A DNA stretch of 43,772 nucleotides from a virus. The stretch spans positions 1-43,772 of IMG/VR virus record IMGVR_UViG_3300025407_000047. One strand, 5' to 3'. This document shows positions 1 through 8,039 of this stretch, one piece after another; position 1 is the stretch's first letter; each line of letters begins with the position of its first letter. The position numbers and the translations under genes are program-made. The notes beneath the pieces are model-generated. The model was not told the DNA's origin. It saw nothing but the letters and a program-made list of their open reading frames with translations, and did no database searches.

Positions 1-2229
1 AGCAGTGATTGATCCTTGAGCAGTTGCTGTTGCAGGAGTTCCAGTTGCAATTGTAATAGTGATTGTATTTGCATTTGGAGTGCTAACAACAGGAACATTG
101 CTCAAGTTCCATCCAGAAGGAGTAAACCCTGTAAGCGTGATCAAATCATTAACATTTAGCCCATGAGGTTGAGCAAATGTAATTGTTCCTGTGGTTCCGC
201 TGATTGTTGCAGAAGTGACAAGAGGCATAGGTTGCGTTGATGCCTTTGTGGAGATAGCAAGCGTTAAAATGTCAGGCGCGTTTCCTCTGATCGTATTGTA
301 AAGAGGGAAAAATGCTGACAAATCAATCGTTTGAAGTCCAGAACCACCGGCAGGAGTTGTAAATGCGTATACAACTTCACCTCCAGAAAGTGCTGTAGCT
401 GATACATCCCTAGTTCCAAATGACTGATATGAACCAAGTTGAGAAAGAGGAGTAAAGCTAGATCCAGTAAGCGTTACTGGGTTGTATGGAGTGGAGGCAA
501 TAAGCTCAACAATCGTAAGCGAGTCAGATGACACAAGAAGTGTTTGTGGAAGAAGTTGTCCACGATTTATCTGACCAATTGTGTAAGACTTTCCACTTGG
601 AATAATCAATGTTCCTGCGTTTCCACTAACTACTGCTCCTATTGGAAGGCCAGTAACAATATCTTGAAGAGTCAGAGTTGTTGCGGTATTTGCATTTACC
701 CTAGCAGTCAAGTTGTAATTGGCAGTTCCAAAACCTGTCATCGTTCCAGCATTTGATGTCAAATTAATTGTAACTTGAGTAGAAGAAGGGACGCTTGTAA
801 CAGCCCATGTGCCATTCCATGCCGTAGGAGTAGCTCCAGATATAGTAATTTGATTTCCGCTTGAAAGATTATGAGCAGAAGCAAATGTAATCGTTCCAAT
901 GTACGGAAGAGAATTGTTTGGGTAAGTAGAGGCAACTGATGTTGCCGCTGAGATTGAACCAAGAGGAATTCCTTGGATGTTTACGCAACGACCAACCCAC
1001 TGATTGGTTGTCCAAGTTGCCGCAGAGTCATAAAGCGCAGATACAACTGCACCTGCTGAAGTTGTAGTAGACTGATACTCTTGCGTTCCCATTGCGCGAC
1101 CCTGAACTGAAATTACAGGATAGCGAGTTGTGTTTGGAGAAACATATCTACGAGGAACTGAGGGAGACATTCCATATGCATAAGTAAATCCTCGTTGGTC
1201 ATCGCGCTTTCCTTCAACAACAACTGACACACCATAATGGAACATGGTGTTTGCAGTGGTTGAAGTTATGTTTCTTTGTTCATAACGAACAGGAAGATTT
1301 CCAGTCCTTGCCCAAGGAAGTTGTTGTTGTCCAGCGGCAGTTGAAGCGTATTGAGGGACATTTGATCCATTTGAAAGAGGAGATCCAAGTGTTACGCTAG
1401 ATGCGGCATTGTTTCCAAAACCAACTTCATGGAGAATGTATGGTTCTCCGTTAAGGAAAACGCCCCAGCGGACTGCTCCAGCACCATACCAAGCAAATTC
1501 GATCCAATACATTTGAATGTCAGCCCAGTTAATAGATGACTTGATTCCTTGAGGATCACTCCATTGTGCGTAATCAACAACAACATCAACAGGAGTTGAT
1601 CCAGTAACTAGGCTTCCATTTGAAGGAACATCAGAGCGATAGACAACGCTCATTCCATAAGGGTTTGCAGGGTTTCCGCCTTGTGCGCCAGTTTGCTGGA
1701 AGAATACTCCGTTAGCGTCATCAAAGAATCCGACACGCTGAAATTGACCAGCGTTAGTAGTTCCAAAATTTAAGGCAGTAGCCATAAACATTGTCTTACC
1801 AGGTTGATACCTGTGATATGGTCTTGATTGTCTGATAGTTACATCACCTGCGACCGCAGAAATTGTCATTGCAACACCACCATAAGCAGGGAGGTGAGTA
1901 ATATTTGATCCTCCGCCATTGACGGCAGGAATAACAATCTCATCCCATCGAAGAGGTTGCTTTCCATATTCAAAGTCAGCTTCGTACACATTTTGGTGAA
2001 CTGAAACCTTTAGTCTTCCTAAAACATCTTTGTCGCGCTTGGCAGGGTTTATTGAAAGAACACCCTGTGCATCAGTTTGTACTGGTATTGCAGTTCCAGT
2101 GGGAGATGTTCCTATAATCTTAACAGCATCAGAATATGAAGAGTCTGAAAGACCTTTAAGCATTGTGAGGACGCTTGCCCTCCAGTTAGCAGTGGAAAGA
2201 TTTGATGTGATTTCAGGGAATTGCGACAT
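1..2229 (-). CDS. Tail or appendage structural protein, partial (runs off left edge)
   Basis: The reading frame is open for 743 codons from an ATG at 2229 to the window edge, so the C-terminus is missing. The N-terminus (MSQFPEITSNLSTANWRASV) is followed by beta-rich sequence. Two copies of a domain of about 65 residues lie in the downstream half, built on the pattern GTITFA-x-HNL/HGL-x(4)-ITI/LTL-SG-x-TP-xx-WN, the second reaching the edge. This matches the FCCH-like (ubiquitin-activating E1 FCCH) repeats common in phage tail fibres and baseplate appendages. It starts 3 nt after the stop of the C1q-like gene and lies downstream of the capsid gene, which fits a late structural role. The virion position is inferred, and there is no enzymatic motif. 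Confidence 0.72.
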   Translation of the reverse strand, partial: MSQFPEITSNLSTANWRASVLTMLKGLSDSSYSDAVKIIGTSPTGTAIPVQTDAQGVLSINPAKRDKDVLGRLKVSVHQNVYEADFEYGKQPLRWDEIVIPAVNGGGSNITHLPAYGGVAMTISAVAGDVTIRQSRPYHRYQPGKTMFMATALNFGTTNAGQFQRVGFFDDANGVFFQQTGAQGGNPANPYGMSVVYRSDVPSNGSLVTGSTPVDVVVDYAQWSDPQGIKSSINWADIQMYWIEFAWYGAGAVRWGVFLNGEPYILHEVGFGNNAASSVTLGSPLSNGSNVPQYASTAAGQQQLPWARTGNLPVRYEQRNITSTTANTMFHYGVSVVVEGKRDDQRGFTYAYGMSPSVPRRYVSPNTTRYPVISVQGRAMGTQEYQSTTTSAGAVVSALYDSAATWTTNQWVGRCVNIQGIPLGSISAATSVASTYPNNSLPYIGTITFASAHNLSSGNQITISGATPTAWNGTWAVTSVPSSTQVTINLTSNAGTMTGFGTANYNLTARVNANTATTLTLQDIVTGLPIGAVVSGNAGTLIIPSGKSYTIGQINRGQLLPQTLLVSSDSLTIVELIASTPYNPVTLTGSSFTPLSQLGSYQSFGTRDVSATALSGGEVVYAFTTPAGGSGLQTIDLSAFFPLYNTIRGNAPDILTLAISTKASTQPMPLVTSATISGTTGTITFAQPHGLNVNDLITLTGFTPSGWNLSNVPVVSTPNANTITITIATGTPATATAQGSITA

Positions 2230-2232
2230 AGG

Positions 2233-2799
2233 TTAGGCGAGTTGGATGATATTTACATTTACGCTAGGAGCAAATGGTCGTGTTGGTAATGTTCCTGCGG
2301 CAGTGGGTGTTAATGCTATTGCCGATGGACTGATGTCTGACCACCAGTAGAATTGAATATAATCACCAGCATGGAAATAATTGATGTCAGTAACATTTGT
2401 GAGAGTTTGAGATCTTTGTGCGCTACCAATCGTAAATGTATAACTGGAATTCGGTGCATTGACTCCGTTTACTGCATACCAATTAGTAATGTCGTAGTTG
2501 GTTGTTCCACCACTGAATAAAAACTGACCTTGGAAATCTATGTAGTAGTTTCCTGCGTTAGAAAAAGTAATTTGACTTCCATTAACAACTGAAATTCCAT
2601 TTGCATAGTCAGTTGAGTTTATGCCAACAAGGTTTGCCGTAGTCAGTCCACCACTGCCTTGAGTTGTGGTATCGAAGAACGCACCAAAGTTCATGCTGTT
2701 CACCACAGAAGGATTGTTCAACAAAGATTGCTTGTAGTGCCTCCATGTGGGAGCACCTGCGGCTAGGTTAGTTTGAAGGGAATATTCCTGTGGCGTCAT
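2233..2799 (-). CDS. C1q/TNF-like jelly-roll structural protein (head decoration or fibre tip)
   Basis: A 188-residue protein. After about 35 residues it follows the jelly-roll pattern seen in C1q-like phage domains: GAFFDTTTQ, INSTDYANGISV, SQITFSNAGNYYIDFQGQF and IQFYWWSD, ending with a hydrophobic strand NVNIIQLA. Such domains form trimers in decoration proteins and fibre tips; the family assignment is from pattern recognition only. It follows the capsid gene and a strong hairpin, and is followed within 3 nt by the appendage protein gene. No Shine-Dalgarno is visible before the ATG. A head-decoration or receptor-binding role is inferred. Confidence 0.6.
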   Translation of the reverse strand: MTPQEYSLQTNLAAGAPTWRHYKQSLLNNPSVVNSMNFGAFFDTTTQGSGGLTTANLVGINSTDYANGISVVNGSQITFSNAGNYYIDFQGQFLFSGGTTNYDITNWYAVNGVNAPNSSYTFTIGSAQRSQTLTNVTDINYFHAGDYIQFYWWSDISPSAIALTPTAAGTLPTRPFAPSVNVNIIQLA

Positions 2800-2832
2800 C
2801 GTAGTAATGTTTTGTGAAAGCTAATCAGTTGA

Positions 2833-2868
2833 GGTGGCTGATGCAAGTTTAATCCTGCATCAACCACC
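2833..2868 (-). terminator. Strong hairpin downstream of the major capsid gene
   Basis: GGTGG-x-TGATGCA and TGCATCA-x-CCACC arms form a 13-15 bp stem with two wobble or mismatch positions and a short AT loop, 17 nt after the tandem TAA TAG stops of the capsid gene. No U-tract follows on the minus strand, so it may be a weak or Rho-assisted terminator, or an mRNA-stabilising hairpin that raises capsid transcript level over downstream genes. Confidence 0.55.
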
Positions 2869-2884
2869 GATAACTAACTACCTA

Positions 2885-4213
2885 TTACAGACCAGTCGAA
2901 GAGGTCGAGCAAGGAAGAGGCGCACCATCAAATGGGCAACGCTTGTACAGGACAGGAACCACATTCTGTGGTCGCACTGGCTGGATCGCACGCTGGAGCT
3001 GATAGATGTGCTGACCGAAATCTCCGTAGAGATTGCAATCGTTGTCTCGGAAGTAAGTCCACTCAAGCTCACCCATAGCGAGTTGAGGAGCGAAACGGAA
3101 GGTTCCCTCACCAACATACTGCTCTGGGACAAGACGCTTGAAGGCGTCACCAGCGATGACGAAACCAACCTCGTAGTTCGCGGCAACCCATGCTGGGTTA
3201 CGGCGTTGAGCGAAGCCGTTTGTGACAGCCGAGCTAACGATTGGGTTGATCAGGACAAGGTTGCCGTTGCCGTCAAAACCAGAGGCGCGCAGAGGCTGTT
3301 GGTCGATACCAAAAGCGAAACCGCGATAGCCTTGGAACTGATAGCCACTGATGCTGTCCTCACCCAGCTTGAACGAACCAGCGGTCAAATAGAGGAGATC
3401 CTCTTTGACATCTGCGTCGTTGCGGATGTTTTCGATGGCGTCAGCGGAGAGCATGACTTGGAAGAACTCACCCTCTTTGGAGGCAAAAGGCTCTGCAAGC
3501 ATCTCTTCACGAAGGAAGGTTCCGATGCGATAGAGCGTCTTGAAGTTCAGAGCAGAGTCAGGAAGAATCTGAGCGAACTTGGTGTTGATCTGTTGCATAT
3601 CACCAGTGAGGTTGGCAGTGAAGGACTGGGTCGAATTGACCACATACTTCACACCAGACTGGATGAGATACTGATAACGGATGTCAGCGTTGATGATCTG
3701 GAGGATGCTCTTCTCAAGGCTGACTTGAGCCTGAAGGTAAGAACCCTTAAACGCTGTGCGAGCTTGCTTGACGCAAATACGAGGGCCAGCTCCGCGAAGG
3801 GTCTGCAAGCTGAACTGGTACTCAGTCGAACCAACTTGGTCAGGAGTAGCACCGACGCCGCAAAGCGTAGTGTCATCGACGAAGGTTGGGGCGGCAAGAG
3901 AAGCGGCAGGCACTGCCATTTCCTCGACTACGCTACGGACAACATCCGAGACATTGGGAATAGTTCCGCCGTCGATGGAGTTGACGTAGGGAGACTTACG
4001 AGCGAGAACTTTTGCGATCTGTCCGATGATGCGCGAAACATCTTTGGAAGCGAAGTTCTGGATCGTAGCAAGAGGAATACAATTGCTGAAGTTTGCGCTC
4101 GCAGTCGTGCTAGCTCCAAGATTGGAGTAATTGACTGGAGCCGTATCTGTGTTGGGGATGTAACCGCTGTTTGCAACAGCAGAATTACTTACCCCAGTTC
4201 CTGTACTAGCCAT
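2885..4213 (-). CDS. Major capsid protein
   Basis: A 442-residue protein in the normal size range for an HK97-fold capsid protein. It begins with a small Ala/Ser/Asn-rich arm (MASTGTGVSNSAVANSGYIP), then a mixed alpha/beta body with a long helical stretch around residues 155-180. The C-terminal part carries aromatic strands (GELEWTYFRDNDCNLYGDFG) and a Cys/Pro-rich tail. It ends in tandem TAA TAG stops. Position (portal, scaffold, glycosyltransferases, capsid, decoration) supports the call more than any single motif. A 465-codon frame on the opposite strand is a shadow. No Shine-Dalgarno precedes the start; the upstream sequence is CAAACCAAATAAT. Fold-level confirmation would need structure prediction. 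Confidence 0.8.
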   Translation of the reverse strand: MASTGTGVSNSAVANSGYIPNTDTAPVNYSNLGASTTASANFSNCIPLATIQNFASKDVSRIIGQIAKVLARKSPYVNSIDGGTIPNVSDVVRSVVEEMAVPAASLAAPTFVDDTTLCGVGATPDQVGSTEYQFSLQTLRGAGPRICVKQARTAFKGSYLQAQVSLEKSILQIINADIRYQYLIQSGVKYVVNSTQSFTANLTGDMQQINTKFAQILPDSALNFKTLYRIGTFLREEMLAEPFASKEGEFFQVMLSADAIENIRNDADVKEDLLYLTAGSFKLGEDSISGYQFQGYRGFAFGIDQQPLRASGFDGNGNLVLINPIVSSAVTNGFAQRRNPAWVAANYEVGFVIAGDAFKRLVPEQYVGEGTFRFAPQLAMGELEWTYFRDNDCNLYGDFGQHIYQLQRAIQPVRPQNVVPVLYKRCPFDGAPLPCSTSSTGL

Positions 4214-4392
4214 ATTATTTGGTTTGGTTGACTTGAAGGAGTCACAACCAATTGTGGTAGCGACAACCCCAAGGGTGTACGGATTTCGCGTGCGAAATCG
4301 ATACGAAGTTTGGTTTGGTTATCGCTAGCGGCACGCTCTAGCTTTTGTTTGCGGCCTGTATTAGTGAATGTTTGCGGCTTCCACCAAGCCAT
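4189..4392 (-). CDS. Small basic protein between glycosyltransferases and capsid
   Basis: A 67-residue product (MAWWKPQTFTNTGRKQKLER...) with a basic N-terminal half and a hydrophobic C-terminus. Its last 25 nt overlap the start of the capsid gene, and it fills the only gap between the glycosyltransferase block and the capsid gene. Family unknown. It could be a short head-assembly factor or a leader peptide coupling translation into the capsid gene. A start at 4413 is possible, but MAWWKP at 4392 looks more natural. Confidence 0.45.
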   Translation of the reverse strand: MAWWKPQTFTNTGRKQKLERAASDNQTKLRIDFAREIRTPLGLSLPQLVVTPSSQPNQIIWLVQELG

Positions 4393-4436
4393 TCCCATGC
4401 GGAGGGAACACACCGAGTTGAGTGACTATTACTAAA

Positions 4437-5027
4437 TCAATGATTAGTCGTCAATAGTATTTTTTTAATTCTTTCTATTTTATCTCCACCACAGGCATGG
4501 AACACAAGCGAGTCACGGCTCAGATCATGCTCCCATGAGTTAAAACGATTGTGTGGAACTTCTAATATTCTATCGTTGATGCCATTCCAATTTTCATTTG
4601 TTAGATGATGGAATGCCGCTTGCTCCCACCAGCCGTGATGGTTGTATTCATCCATCGACCACATCTTGTCTAGTGTATCAATATTATCGCGGCAGTTTCT
4701 CCATGCCATCACACCGCAGTTATAACCATTATCATCCTTGGATATTACTATGTCTTTGTCGGTATCTAAAAATTCATGCAACGAAACTGCATGATTGTAG
4801 AAGAATGCATCAATGTCTACCGAAACAACCCAATCATTTCCACTGGAGAAGGCTTCTTTCATGCATGGTATTTTATGCCATGAAGCTGGCTTTTCTTGCG
4901 TCGGATATACTTCTACCAGTCTGTAGTTAAATCCATGCGTGTCACAATATTTTTGTGATATTGGCGACACAAGTTCCGCCATCTCTCTGAAGTTATCAGT
5001 AAAGATGGAAACTACCTGAACTTTCAC
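4437..5027 (-). CDS. Glycosyltransferase, GT34-like (galactosyl/mannosyltransferase fold)
   Basis: A 196-residue GT-A-type enzyme. Features in order: N-terminal strand MKVQVVSIFTDNF; WHKIPCMKEAF (residues about 50-60); the metal/sugar-nucleotide DxD segment VVSVDIDAFF (about 67-76); DIVISKDDNGYNCGVMAWRN (about 92-111); and HHGWWEQAAF (about 129-138). These match the GMA12/MNN10-like GT34 arrangement. It is the last of five consecutive glycosyltransferase-like genes and overlaps the upstream one by 4 nt (ATGA), so translation is likely coupled. The acceptor is unknown: virion protein, host envelope glycan or DNA are all possible. It is somewhat AT-richer than the portal region. Confidence 0.75.
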   Translation of the reverse strand: MKVQVVSIFTDNFREMAELVSPISQKYCDTHGFNYRLVEVYPTQEKPASWHKIPCMKEAFSSGNDWVVSVDIDAFFYNHAVSLHEFLDTDKDIVISKDDNGYNCGVMAWRNCRDNIDTLDKMWSMDEYNHHGWWEQAAFHHLTNENWNGINDRILEVPHNRFNSWEHDLSRDSLVFHACGGDKIERIKKILLTTNH

Positions 5028-5650
5028 GATCTGGCTAAGTAGTCCCTGATCATCTCAGGAGAAGTTTGACAACAAAAGTCTGCATCAAATGGTATTTGAT
5101 CCATGTATTCTCCGTATCTATCTCCTTTGAAAAACTTATATACTTCTGTGTATGGGAACATATTGTCGATCAATTGGTTTCTATAATGGTCGTAAGGATG
5201 ATCTGTAAAATCGTAGTAGGTATCAATCTTGTCTGGACAGATAACCTGTAATGATGATTCGTGAAGGTTGTGGCGTGGACACCAGAATGTATGCCACCCT
5301 GAGTTAAGTGAATTAACAAAGTCTTTGATAGACCTTGAAAGCAAATACGCATCTGATTCTGCGTGAATTATCTTATCGAAACCATTGTTCTTGGCATATC
5401 TGACTGCTATAGCAAAGCTCCTATACCATCCTCCGTAGTCAAGGTGACCATGACGACCAAGATGCTCGTCAAACCTATAGTAGTTTTCTGCTGGGCAAAA
5501 CTCTGGACGCTCTGGAGATGCGTCGTCAAATATCATCAGCTTGTCGTGATTTATTCCAGAAGACTTATAGTATTCAAACCATGACTTGTACCTGCCGTTC
5601 CAAACATCTTGGTTTTGCGCGTATGCTGTGCAAAAGAGAAGAGTTTTCAT
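5024..5650 (-). CDS. Glycosyltransferase-like protein (GT-A type)
   Basis: A 208-residue protein with an N-terminal strand MKTLLFCTAYA. An acidic strand-loop FDKIIHAESDAYLLS around residues 90-105 resembles the nucleotide-sugar/metal site of GT-A enzymes. It is followed by WHTFWCPRHNLHESSLQVICPD and an aromatic His/Asp-rich region. It overlaps both neighbours by 4 nt (ATGA), placing it firmly in the glycosyltransferase operon. The classical DxD is replaced by ESD, as in several phage-encoded relatives. Family assignment is less certain than for the adjacent genes; the substrate cannot be inferred. Confidence 0.6.
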   Translation of the reverse strand: MKTLLFCTAYAQNQDVWNGRYKSWFEYYKSSGINHDKLMIFDDASPERPEFCPAENYYRFDEHLGRHGHLDYGGWYRSFAIAVRYAKNNGFDKIIHAESDAYLLSRSIKDFVNSLNSGWHTFWCPRHNLHESSLQVICPDKIDTYYDFTDHPYDHYRNQLIDNMFPYTEVYKFFKGDRYGEYMDQIPFDADFCCQTSPEMIRDYLARS

Positions 5651-6384
5651 TCTGGCAGGATATCAAAATCTATCTTGCAATCATACGGATAGTGCGCCCC
5701 ATCGTATCTTATTACGCTATTGGTAACTACTAGATCCATTTCTTGAAGTAATGGTTTACGAAGTCCAGCGGCAATCCAGAACGAACTAGATTGATTTCCG
5801 ACAAAGAAGTCACACCCTGCAATTGCCTTGGCAACATCCAGACAGCTTTCTGTCTTGTAGTATTCAATAGTTCCTACTTCGTGCGAGAATTTTGCGTGTT
5901 CTTCCTCAGTTCCAATAAACACCGCTCTATTTATATACCTGTCGTACACAGGTTTCCAAGGGAAGTTTGGATTCATGTATCGCGGAGTGCGATTAAATAT
6001 TACTTTTCCTTTAGTATTTTCGTCTGCGTCTACCTTTAGCCAAGGCTCTGTTATTTCAACATGACCATGACCTCTGGGAACATAATTAAGGTATCTTGCT
6101 TGGCAATCAGTTAGGGAAACATGATGTTCATAGCACTCGCGCCATCCTGAAACATCGTGATCAATTCCGTACCTACCATCGTTCCACAAGACTTCAATGT
6201 TTTGGCTTTCAAGTAATGGTTTAAGTGAGTCGTACTTATAGCCGCTCATTGGAGCCATCCAAGCCTCATCGCGAATAACCATTGTAGTCCCACCCATTCC
6301 CTGAAATACAGGTAGGAATGCAATAATGTCACCTATGTGACCTGTATGCATGAAAGTTTGACGCTTTTCAAATGGGCTTCTCAT
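5647..6384 (-). CDS. Glycosyltransferase, GT9/heptosyltransferase-like (GT-B)
   Basis: A 245-residue protein with features of the ADP-heptose:LPS heptosyltransferase (GT9) fold. The N-terminal loop FMHTGHIGDIIAFLPVFQG corresponds to the conserved GDhhhhhP motif. The C-terminal Rossmann half has GKVIFNRTPRY, AVFIGTEEEHAKF and CDFFVGNQSSSFWIAAGLRKP, the usual nucleotide-sugar pocket. It is short for GT9 (usually over 300 residues), so it is a compact version. Start and stop overlap adjacent genes by 17 and 4 nt. In bacteria such enzymes modify LPS core; here the acceptor is unknown. Confidence 0.7.
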   Translation of the reverse strand: MRSPFEKRQTFMHTGHIGDIIAFLPVFQGMGGTTMVIRDEAWMAPMSGYKYDSLKPLLESQNIEVLWNDGRYGIDHDVSGWRECYEHHVSLTDCQARYLNYVPRGHGHVEITEPWLKVDADENTKGKVIFNRTPRYMNPNFPWKPVYDRYINRAVFIGTEEEHAKFSHEVGTIEYYKTESCLDVAKAIAGCDFFVGNQSSSFWIAAGLRKPLLQEMDLVVTNSVIRYDGAHYPYDCKIDFDILPE

Positions 6385-6964
6385 CAGAGAGCGTATTCAA
6401 CATAACCTGTGACCTGACTTCAAGCGTAGAACACTTTGCATGGTGAATTAATTTAAGCACATCGTCCAAAGTATTTTCTATTCCCAGAATTTCAGACTCG
6501 TTAATTAATTTATTACCTTCTACAAGTGGCTCTTGAACAAATTTCTTTATCGCGTTAGCGCAATGCTCTTTGGTCGCATAAAAGATATATGCAGGCTCAC
6601 CGCTATTTATGTGGAGAGTTCCGTGATCTTCATACGTTTTTGCTATCTCTGGGGTGAATTTCTTGTTCACCACATCGTAGTCGCTCATCCATCCACCACC
6701 TGCGGCATAGAGAGCGCACCAACGGATGAAGCGCGCGACAATCCAGTCAAACTTGTTGAGTAGTTCAGGATGTAGACCCATCGCAGTAGCCATCAGCTTT
6801 TGTTGTAGCTTATTGTAGAGCGGACTTCCTAGAGCGTGGCTCCTGTTGAGCATGACTGGCTCCCATCCTTGGTTTGTCCAGCTAGTCTTCCACCAGTTGG
6901 CGCACGCGAATTCCTCGCCCTGCTTTGACTGGGCGATGTTCTGATAGTAGGAATAGATTTTCAT
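6368..6964 (-). CDS. Glycosyltransferase with TcdA/TcdB-type DXD sugar-binding region
   Basis: A 198-residue protein. The central segment ARFIRWCALYAAGGGWMSDYDVV (about residues 76-98) is the hallmark of DXD-containing sugar-binding glycosyltransferases (Gly_transf_sug family), where an RxxxLxxxGGxYxDxD pattern binds the metal and UDP-sugar. The N-terminal MKIYSYYQNIAQ is a strand typical of this group. Its ATG overlaps the stop of the upstream glycosyltransferase by one base, and its end overlaps the next gene by 17 nt. This is one of the clearest members of the block. Confidence 0.75.
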   Translation of the reverse strand: MKIYSYYQNIAQSKQGEEFACANWWKTSWTNQGWEPVMLNRSHALGSPLYNKLQQKLMATAMGLHPELLNKFDWIVARFIRWCALYAAGGGWMSDYDVVNKKFTPEIAKTYEDHGTLHINSGEPAYIFYATKEHCANAIKKFVQEPLVEGNKLINESEILGIENTLDDVLKLIHHAKCSTLEVRSQVMLNTLSDEKPI

Positions 6965-8037
6965 TAGTATGTTTTAAAACCAACATGGAACACAGGCAGT
7001 CCAAGGTCGATGTGAGGTTGGTGTCCTGCTTGCTTTGCCCTGAGACAGAACGAAACATCCTCGCCCCTTGCGCTGTCGAATGGGCGGAAGTAATCGTATT
7101 CGTAGTCAGGGACATCAATCTTTAGGCTATCGCCAAACTTTTCTTTAATGTCGTTAAATACATTTCGGTGGACTAGCATACAGCCAGTTCCTACCCAATC
7201 GACTGGCACAATTGCGTCTTCGTAGGCTTTCGCTCGCGGTGCTAGTAGTGGATCGGCGCACATTATGGCTCCTCCCTCTTGCCTGCCAAAGTAAGCCGCA
7301 CCTACAAGGTTCTTTCCTGCGCCTACAAGCCTGTGTAGCAAGTGTCGTTGTAGCGGAAGGTCTCCTATGGCTCTGGCTCCCTGAACCCAGTACCTGAACC
7401 AAGCTGGGCGTCCGATTGATGGGATGATGTCGTCGTCGATCATTAGTAGCCACTTGGCGTCGGTCTCAAGGAACTTGTGAGCGAGGCGGTTGCGAGAGTG
7501 TTCAATCTTCGCGTCACCGATGCTCATGTCGAAGCGGATCTTATCTTTTCCGAAGTCTAGTGCCATCGCCACATTGACGGCGGCAGTGACAGGATTAGAA
7601 GACTTATACCAAGGCCAACCAACAAAGATGTCGCGACCAGCAAACTCACAGCGGTACGAAGGCAACCCTTCTTTGGTTCGCGATTCGATGATTGGATTTT
7701 GTACTCTTGGTGATTCAACTTCTTCCAGTGCCTGCTTAGATTTGCGTCCGCGCTTTGGCTTTTCTCCGTAGTTTTTGTCTTCTGCCCTTAATTGATCTAA
7801 TACCTTATCAAGTACAACTGACTCTTCAGGTGTTGCCTCTCGTATTTTAATTTCACACTCTGGTTCTGGCTCTAGTTTTAATTCTGGCGTATTCGCCACA
7901 ATAGGAACAACTGGAGCGACTGGTCTTCCGTCCAACCTGCGAGGAGGTGGGATCGGTGTCATGAACGGATTTGGTGAGTCCGTAGCCTTCATTGTCCGCT
8001 CCTGCATGGGAGTGGAGATAGGATCAAGGATTGCCAT
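6964..8037 (-). CDS. GT-A glycosyltransferase with long disordered N-terminal extension
   Basis: A 357-residue protein. Residues 1-125 are low-complexity, Pro/Glu/Lys-rich and probably disordered, including a basic KPKRGRKSKQ patch. The C-terminal half is a GT-A domain: NRLAHKFL, a DDD metal site in AKWLLMIDDDIIPS (about residues 195-208), WVGTGCMLVHRNVF, and a distal RGEDVSFCLRAKQAGH...LPVFHVG motif that usually carries the catalytic or acceptor-side acid. The tail-like extension could tether the enzyme to a virion protein; that is inference. It starts 2 nt after the scaffold stop codon (TAA TT ATG), so it is co-transcribed with head genes. Confidence 0.75.
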   Translation of the reverse strand: MAILDPISTPMQERTMKATDSPNPFMTPIPPPRRLDGRPVAPVVPIVANTPELKLEPEPECEIKIREATPEESVVLDKVLDQLRAEDKNYGEKPKRGRKSKQALEEVESPRVQNPIIESRTKEGLPSYRCEFAGRDIFVGWPWYKSSNPVTAAVNVAMALDFGKDKIRFDMSIGDAKIEHSRNRLAHKFLETDAKWLLMIDDDIIPSIGRPAWFRYWVQGARAIGDLPLQRHLLHRLVGAGKNLVGAAYFGRQEGGAIMCADPLLAPRAKAYEDAIVPVDWVGTGCMLVHRNVFNDIKEKFGDSLKIDVPDYEYDYFRPFDSARGEDVSFCLRAKQAGHQPHIDLGLPVFHVGFKTY

Positions 8038-8039
8038 AA

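Noticed and set aside
2834-4231. Long 465-codon open frame on the plus strand opposite the capsid gene
   Set aside because: The minus-strand product has capsid-like composition and operon position, while the plus-strand product is a Val/Leu/Arg/Ser-rich antisense shadow.
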